DNA of 64,000 bases from Paenibacillaceae bacterium GAS479 (GTDB taxonomy: Bacteria > Bacillota > Bacilli > Paenibacillales > Paenibacillaceae): positions 446,098 to 510,097 of the forward strand of contig LT629764.1 of the NCBI GenBank assembly GCA_900105225.1. Direction: 5' to 3'. The position numbers and the translations under genes were made by a program. Positions 59,932 through 64,000 of the stretch are shown one piece after another. The stretch's first letter is position 1. Each line of letters opens with the position of its first letter. Below the pieces are notes generated by a model. It made no database searches. It worked only from the letters and a program-made list of their open reading frames with translations, and had not been told where the DNA came from.

Positions 59932-59966
59932 CAAAAAAAAGGCCAACCAGAGCATTCTGGTTGACC
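59932..59966 (-). terminator. Terminator after the HepT-like gene
   Basis: On the minus strand GGTCAACCAGA-ATGC-TCTGGTTGGCC is followed by TTTTTTTTGTTTTT. It lies about 100 bases after the HepT-like stop. Confidence 0.8.
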
Positions 59967-60065
59967 TGCCATAACCAGCCGATCAATCCGGCTGATCTAA
60001 TCATTCAATTCAAGGTAAAGCCGTTTCACGCGCACAACCAAGTGCATAACATTTGAACGGCTCTT

Positions 60066-60485
60066 CTACTGCTCTTTTTTCAAATACTGCTCCACTTGCA
60101 GCTTGAAGCTACTCAGCCATGTCGCAAGGTGGACAGTGTCAGGATGGAGCTGCTCGCGGGGCCAGCTGTAATATTCCTGCACGAGCGGTCGTCTAAGCTC
60201 CGCCAATCGGCACAGCTGACGAGTCAGCTCGCCGTCAATCACTTCTTCTCCGCCGATGATCTCAATGATATCGCTGTAACTGCTGGCATCCCGCATCAGA
60301 TAACCATCGATCAGACAGCTGCCTACATCGGTAACGGTTTCAATCGCCAAATGCAGCAATCGTTCCTGCGCCAGCCCTTGCAGCAGCGTGCCATTCCATT
60401 CCGAATTCAGCTGATCCAGCGCTTGCAAAAGCTCCGGGATGGCATCCAGACGCAGGCGGATATCCTGCACGTTCACATAATACAT
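60066..60485 (-). CDS. DUF86 / HepT-like protein (YutE type)
   Basis: A 139-residue helical protein with the DUF86 blocks VGSCLIDGYLMRDASSYSDIIEII and LAELRRPLVQEYY. In HepT toxins the RNase or AMPylation-target motif is Rx4-6HxY; here the His position is Gln103 (R-R-P-L-V-Q-E-Y), as in B. subtilis YutE, so RNase activity is unlikely. No MNT-type antitoxin gene is adjacent. The gene begins 13 bases after a 41-residue membrane protein gene, with GGAGGCGGCTC upstream of ATG. Confidence 0.8.
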   Translation of the reverse strand: MYYVNVQDIRLRLDAIPELLQALDQLNSEWNGTLLQGLAQERLLHLAIETVTDVGSCLIDGYLMRDASSYSDIIEIIGGEEVIDGELTRQLCRLAELRRPLVQEYYSWPREQLHPDTVHLATWLSSFKLQVEQYLKKEQ

Positions 60486-60497
60486 GAGCCGCCTCCG

Positions 60498-60623
60498 TTA
60501 TCGCTTATTCTTTTTTTTGCCGCGACGCTTCAGCCAAGCAATCATAATGATGCCGCTGAGTACAACAACGAATAAATACGTAATCATCATGTAAAAATCT
60601 TCTCCGAGCGATTGCTCCTCCAT
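60498..60623 (-). CDS. 41-residue single-helix membrane protein
   Basis: A short frame starting at 60623 encodes an acidic head (MEEQSLGEDFY), one hydrophobic helix (about 12-30) and a strongly basic tail (LKRRGKKKNKR), so the tail faces the cytoplasm. GGGAGG lies about 11 bases upstream. It ends just ahead of the HepT-like gene and is probably cotranscribed with it. No known family. Confidence 0.6.
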   Translation of the reverse strand: MEEQSLGEDFYMMITYLFVVVLSGIIMIAWLKRRGKKKNKR

Positions 60624-60649
60624 GGCCTGCCTGCTCCTCCCTTGCCCGA

Positions 60650-60937
60650 CTAGGCCTCGTAATCCACGGCGATCGACGATTCGCGAGCTTCATTCATATG
60701 GCGGATAACTTCCTGATGAACGGGATGAACCTGATATTCTCCAAGCGCTTCCAAAGAATCAAACTTGGTCACCAGAGCAATATCATAAGAACGCTCTGAG
60801 TGAACGATATCCTTGCCGACTTCCAGATGACGCAATACTTCGATTTTGCCCTTCATGTTGCGCAACACGGCTGCCGTACGCTCCACACTTTCCGGAGTAC
60901 GGTCCTTCAAACGGAAAAAGACGATATGTGTCAGCAT
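60650..60937 (-). CDS. Dabb (stress-responsive alpha/beta barrel) family protein
   Basis: A 95-residue ferredoxin-like dimeric protein. The Dabb pattern is clear: MLTHIVFFRLKD at the start, then SYDIALVTKFDSLEALGEYQ with HPVHQEV. Family members include stress proteins and small cyclases or monooxygenase-like enzymes; the role is unknown here. Confidence 0.87.
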   Translation of the reverse strand: MLTHIVFFRLKDRTPESVERTAAVLRNMKGKIEVLRHLEVGKDIVHSERSYDIALVTKFDSLEALGEYQVHPVHQEVIRHMNEARESSIAVDYEA

Positions 60938-61088
60938 GCTGTAAACGCTCCCCCAATCGGATCAATGCCCTTCGTCGGGCTGCAGGGCGCCCCATGCTTG
61001 TCCGGCTTTTTGCATGTCCGGCGCCCTTTTGACCCATAATAACGCAAGCCGTACGTTTCGGCAATGCCGGCAGAAGGGAGCTTCACCG

Positions 61089-61340
61089 ATGCGTTATCCT
61101 GTTACAATTGCAGCAGTAGCCCTCAGCATTATCCTGTGCCTGTTCAACTCAACAGGCTATGATCCGCATAATTTGTTCTTTTTCATGTTCAGCCCACCGG
61201 CCTGGATTTCCGACGTCTTCTACGACATCCATGCTACGCCGATCGTGGTCATGTATGCGCTGACGATCGTTTGTTATGCCGTAATCGGCTACGTATGCGA
61301 TCGATTGATTGCCGCAGATCGCAAGCGCAGACGCGCCTGA
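61089..61340 (+). CDS. Small hypothetical membrane protein
   Basis: An 83-residue protein with two membrane helices (about 4-20 and 46-68) and a loop containing YDPHNLFFFMFSPPAW, ending in a basic tail. AAGGGAG lies about ten bases upstream of the ATG at 61089; the frame extends upstream but without a site. I cannot assign a family. Confidence 0.65.
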   Translation: MRYPVTIAAVALSIILCLFNSTGYDPHNLFFFMFSPPAWISDVFYDIHATPIVVMYALTIVCYAVIGYVCDRLIAADRKRRRA

Positions 61341-61432
61341 GGACAAGCAATAACCAGATAAGGCATGACAAAGCCCGGCTCAAGCAGCGCCATCCCGTAC
61401 GGATACCGCTGACTCGACCGGGTTTTCTGTGC

Positions 61433-61464
61433 TAAAAAGAGCGTCCCCTGGCGGGAACGCCCTC
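61433..61464 (-). terminator. Terminator of the cupredoxin gene
   Basis: On the minus strand AGGGCGT-CC / GG-ACGCTCT forms a stem followed by TTTTTAG, about ten bases after the stop codon. Confidence 0.65.
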
Positions 61465-61472
61465 TGCACCTT

Positions 61473-61853
61473 CTATTCAACGACGAGAACCGACTTCATA
61501 TCCGCGTGACCAACGCCGCACATAACAGAGCAATGGAGCTCGTAACGTCCAGGCTTGTCGAAAACAACTTCCTGCTCCATCTTATCGTCTTTCAGGTCAA
61601 TTCCGAACTCTTTGATGCCTACGCCATGGATGCCGCCTTTGTTAGTCAGCACCATTTTGTACTTCTGTCCGGCCTTAACAACATACTCTGGCTTGTCAAA
61701 TTTGAATTCACCGGTTCCAACAATTTTGAGTAGCTCTACACCTTCTGGAAGCCCGGCCGTCTCATCCTGAGGAGGTTTCGGCATGCCGATCGTCAACATG
61801 TAGATGCCCAGCGCAGCCGCGAGAATAAGCATAATAGACATAATCCATTTCAT
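61473..61853 (-). CDS. Membrane-anchored CuA-type cupredoxin (COX2-like)
   Basis: A 126-residue protein with one N-terminal membrane helix (about 3-23) and an external cupredoxin domain. The CuA ligand set of cytochrome oxidase subunit II is complete: His76, then Cys108-x3-Cys112-x3-His116-x2-Met119 (CSVMCGVGHADM). It lacks the second N-terminal helix of true subunit II and no other oxidase genes are near. It may be an electron carrier, copper-handling protein, or a partner of an unlinked oxidase. Confidence 0.85.
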   Translation of the reverse strand: MKWIMSIMLILAAALGIYMLTIGMPKPPQDETAGLPEGVELLKIVGTGEFKFDKPEYVVKAGQKYKMVLTNKGGIHGVGIKEFGIDLKDDKMEQEVVFDKPGRYELHCSVMCGVGHADMKSVLVVE

Positions 61854-62009
61854 GAGGTTATTGCTCCCCTTTGTGCATTGATAATTACCCAGTTTTGTCC
61901 AAAGCTATTGCTAATATACCGAAATATAGGGGGAATTCACAAGCTTTAACCGCTTGCATTCGTAAGATTAAGTCTCGTTTATGGCAAATTCATGAACATT
62001 TCGTGTCTG

Positions 62010-62405
62010 TCAGTTATCTTTGCGTTTGAAAACTTCAATGAATTCCTTCAGCTTTGCAGGGAGTGCCAGGCCAATCCGCGCATAGTTTTCTGTAATCGAC
62101 AACAGCTCGTTGCCGGTATAAAAATAGATAGCCGCACTCATGATCGCTCTCCCGCCGCCTAGAAGCTCATCGATGCGGTGAGCAATTAATATGACGAGCA
62201 AGGTCAGCCCTTTTCGAGCAATCCCCCAGGATCCGATCGTACTACTAAGTCCGCGCCCTTCTTTCAAGGATGCCGCAACTCCGGAAATATAATCCACCAT
62301 CATGCATACTAAAAGCAGCGTCAGCGATTCCTGCCAAATGCCGAATGAGAAGCTTACGATCGAGCCGATTACGGCGAACAAGGATACAGCGATATTTTCC
62401 TTCAC
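62010..62405 (-). CDS. Phage-holin-family membrane protein (TcdE/holin 4 type)
   Basis: A 131-residue protein with three to four membrane helices and the holin-4 block MMVDYISGVAASLKEGRGLSS. I place the start at the GTG at 62403-62405, eight bases after GAGGAGG; the frame continues a few codons upstream. No endolysin or other phage genes are adjacent, so it is a chromosomal holin-like protein rather than part of a prophage; it precedes the ger genes in gene order but on its own. Confidence 0.8.
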   Translation of the reverse strand: MKENIAVSLFAVIGSIVSFSFGIWQESLTLLLVCMMVDYISGVAASLKEGRGLSSTIGSWGIARKGLTLLVILIAHRIDELLGGGRAIMSAAIYFYTGNELLSITENYARIGLALPAKLKEFIEVFKRKDN

Positions 62406-62501
62406 CGCATCTGCCTCCTCTACCAATTAGGATAGAGTATCGTATGCTCTCCGAATCAGGCTTGACTGTTTGTCCGCCTGCTCTTTCAGCATCCTTAACT
62501 A

Positions 62502-63707
62502 TTAAGTTAGATTAAATTTCCCGCTGTGGGTCAGGTCGAACTCAACCTTGATTTGCAGATCACCTTCCTGAGGCGTCCATCTCCCGCTTTGCAGCAACTG
62601 TTTCCAATAGGCATTATGGTCGCGATACAACACTTCTTCCAGCAAAAATAGATCCACTTTCTCCTTGCATGCGTACTTGTAGGTGGCTTCCATCTCTTGC
62701 TTAATCTTTTCTTCCACTCGCGTCTGGATTTCCTGTTCGTTTATCGGTCCGCTCAGTTCAACAACATGACCTTTAACTTTGACGGTCAGGTTAAACCGCG
62801 GCTTGTCGCCGTCAACAATAGCCTCATAATGAGGAAGCGAACGCTCGATATTGACCGTTGCAGTCATCCGTTCCTCGTTATCGTTCTGGCTTTCCCCCCC
62901 TCCATCCACATCCTCGGTTTCCAAAATATACTGCCTAAATCTAGGATCAATCCAGCGAAAACCGGAAGTCAGTCCGACAGGCATGAACAAGTCGAAACTT
63001 TTCCGATTAAAGGCAAATAGTCCGTCGTAATACTGAACGTTCAGTTGCTCCTCCGATTTTGTCCAATCCCCCTTGACCAGGCCAATAGACGGAAGCAGCG
63101 CTGTGAAAGCCTTCTCTTCCATATTCCGCACAAACTCCTGCATCGTAAGCGGGCGTAAATAGCTGCTTTGCTCATATTGGCCCTTGGGATTGTACATAAT
63201 GCTCAACAAATGGGAAAACCCGAAAAACGTGCTGGAGCGAAACAGCTCTTGAATCGGCTCCCGAGTTCCAAAGACGAGGCTTGTATAACGCGAAGCTCTC
63301 TGCCGGTTATTCGCATCCAAAATATCTTCCATATGGGGCAAACCCCGCTCATGGACAATCAGAACCTTCATATGCTCCAGATTAAGCACAAACTGAGCTG
63401 TCTTCTGCAAATTACCGATAGCGGTCAGCAGTGTTTTGCCCTTTGCTGTTCCAACCCAAACTTTAGGCTCGTCTGGTGTTCTGGAATCAGACTTGGCTAC
63501 GGAACTAAATTGAATAAACTGTGCGTAAACAACAAAGCTTTTGTCCACATAATCCACGCCTAATGCCGACACATACCCCTGCTCGGTCATGTCGATTTCA
63601 TCCCAGCATCCCGATAAAAGGAAGCTCATTGACAGGAGAGTCAGCACAAGTGCCAACGGCAAGCGATTCAGAGGATGTTGAAATGCAGAACGAGCATGCC
63701 TATTCAT
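62502..63707 (-). CDS. Ger(x)C-family spore germination lipoprotein
   Basis: A 401-residue lipoprotein subunit of a GerA-type germinant receptor in the inner spore membrane. The signal peptide ends with the lipobox LLSGC, Cys34 being lipidated, followed by WDEIDMTEQGYVSALGVDY, the usual GerC opening. The C-terminal domain is complete. The ATG at 63705-63707 has GGGGGAGG eight bases upstream and overlaps the end of the gerA-type gene by eight bases, so the two are cotranscribed. Confidence 0.9.
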   Translation of the reverse strand: MNRHARSAFQHPLNRLPLALVLTLLSMSFLLSGCWDEIDMTEQGYVSALGVDYVDKSFVVYAQFIQFSSVAKSDSRTPDEPKVWVGTAKGKTLLTAIGNLQKTAQFVLNLEHMKVLIVHERGLPHMEDILDANNRQRASRYTSLVFGTREPIQELFRSSTFFGFSHLLSIMYNPKGQYEQSSYLRPLTMQEFVRNMEEKAFTALLPSIGLVKGDWTKSEEQLNVQYYDGLFAFNRKSFDLFMPVGLTSGFRWIDPRFRQYILETEDVDGGGESQNDNEERMTATVNIERSLPHYEAIVDGDKPRFNLTVKVKGHVVELSGPINEQEIQTRVEEKIKQEMEATYKYACKEKVDLFLLEEVLYRDHNAYWKQLLQSGRWTPQEGDLQIKVEFDLTHSGKFNLT

Positions 63708-64000
63708 GGCTTTTGCCTCCCCCTTGCAAACGCCGCTTTTTCCATGGAAGCTGCAGGAAGCTCTGGAGCATGTTTTTGATATCAAAATTCGCTAGTGGAG
63801 CCATATACGACTGACCGAATGTTTCTAGCGAGCAAACATGCACAACAATAGCGAACATGCTGATGAAAAAACCGAACATGCCCAGCACGGAGGAAGCGGT
63901 GAGCACGAAATAGCGCAGCACGGAAACCGTTCCGTTCAGCGTCTGGTTGACCAGCGCAAACGTCGAAACCGCTGTAACCGCAGCAACAACGAGCATTGTT
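63700..64000 (-). CDS. GerA-family spore germination protein (C-terminal part)
   Basis: The frame runs off the right edge; the last 99-100 residues are visible. They contain two hydrophobic helices and the GerAA/GerKA ending (VLRYFVLTASSVLGMFGF, then VVHVCSLETFGQSYMAPLA and PWKKRR tail). This is the membrane subunit A of a germinant receptor, with the C subunit gene directly downstream. Confidence 0.87.
   Translation of the reverse strand, partial: TMLVVAAVTAVSTFALVNQTLNGTVSVLRYFVLTASSVLGMFGFFISMFAIVVHVCSLETFGQSYMAPLANFDIKNMLQSFLQLPWKKRRLQGGGKSHE

Noticed and set aside
60066-60485. HepT toxin of a HepT/MNT toxin-antitoxin system
   Set aside because: The catalytic His is replaced by Gln and no nucleotidyltransferase antitoxin gene is adjacent.
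62010-62405. Prophage remnant signalled by a holin-family gene
   Set aside because: No endolysin, structural, integrase or att-like sequence is nearby; holin-4 proteins occur as chromosomal genes in Bacillales.

Overview
The window reads as a stretch of core chromosome from a Gram-positive, endospore-forming member of the Bacillales, most likely Paenibacillus or a close relative. The signs are strong AGGAGG-type ribosome binding sites, a GerA/GerC-type germinant receptor, a YjcZ-type spore peptide, YtxG/YtxH, YtpB (sporulene pathway), the hemE-hemH-hemY order of Bacillales, and multi-sensor hybrid kinase and glycoside hydrolase/regulator modules typical of Paenibacillus. I saw no rRNA, tRNA, CRISPR array, prophage or intact insertion sequence. 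Most genes are single or in two- to three-gene operons separated by clear hairpin/T-tract terminators.

Layout. 1-9.8 kb: L,D-transpeptidase, ferredoxin, DNA polymerase IV, citramalate synthase, a membrane thioredoxin, a JAMM peptidase, and an ammonium transporter / DUF294 nucleotidyltransferase / DEDDh exonuclease operon. 10-17.4 kb: MerR regulator with a YugP peptidase, rhomboid protease, thiol peroxidase, a DUF1499-like gene preceded by a structured leader or small RNA, DUF624, a YjcZ peptide, CshA-type RNA helicase and a YitT-type membrane protein. 17.5-25.9 kb: a DUF4015 glycoside hydrolase, PfkA with a DUF3906 partner, YtpB, a cold-shock protein, a methyltransferase, small proteins and oligoendopeptidase F. 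25.9-27.6 kb: two different tandem-repeat tracts around a DUF92 gene. 27.6-33.5 kb: CapA/GDPD pair and the late haem genes. 33.6-41.6 kb: an orphan hybrid kinase, an XRE regulator, and a LacI-type regulator divergent from a 1041-residue glycoside hydrolase.

41.8-52.4 kb: O-methyltransferase, THUMP-domain RNA methyltransferase, a HesB-like/DUF1450 pair, a MazG-like protein in an AT-rich patch, M14 carboxypeptidase, glutamate racemase, an OmpR/EnvZ-type two-component system, an ABC exporter and small proteins. 52.6-56.3 kb: a deletion scar where the first 36 codons of a response regulator abut the tail of an unrelated gene, next to a melA/AraC sugar module bracketed by two copies of the same palindromic element. 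56.3-64 kb: pyruvate kinase with a divergent AraC regulator, YtxG/YtxH, HepT-like and Dabb small proteins, an orphan CuA-type cupredoxin, a holin-like protein and the start of a ger operon that runs off the right edge.

Pathways touched: glycolysis (pfkA, pyk), haem (hemEHY), isoleucine via citramalate (cimA), D-glutamate/cell wall (racE, L,D-transpeptidase, M14 peptidase), galactoside use (melA, the large glycoside hydrolase), nitrogen uptake (amt), thiol redox (tpx, TlpA-like) and spore biology. The best leads are the structured RNA at about 13.2-13.4 kb, the deletion fusion and repeat-bracketed sugar module at 52.6-56.3 kb, the two possible translation starts of PepF (one with a signal peptide), the amt-DUF294-exonuclease operon, and the triplicated 13-residue insert in HemY.
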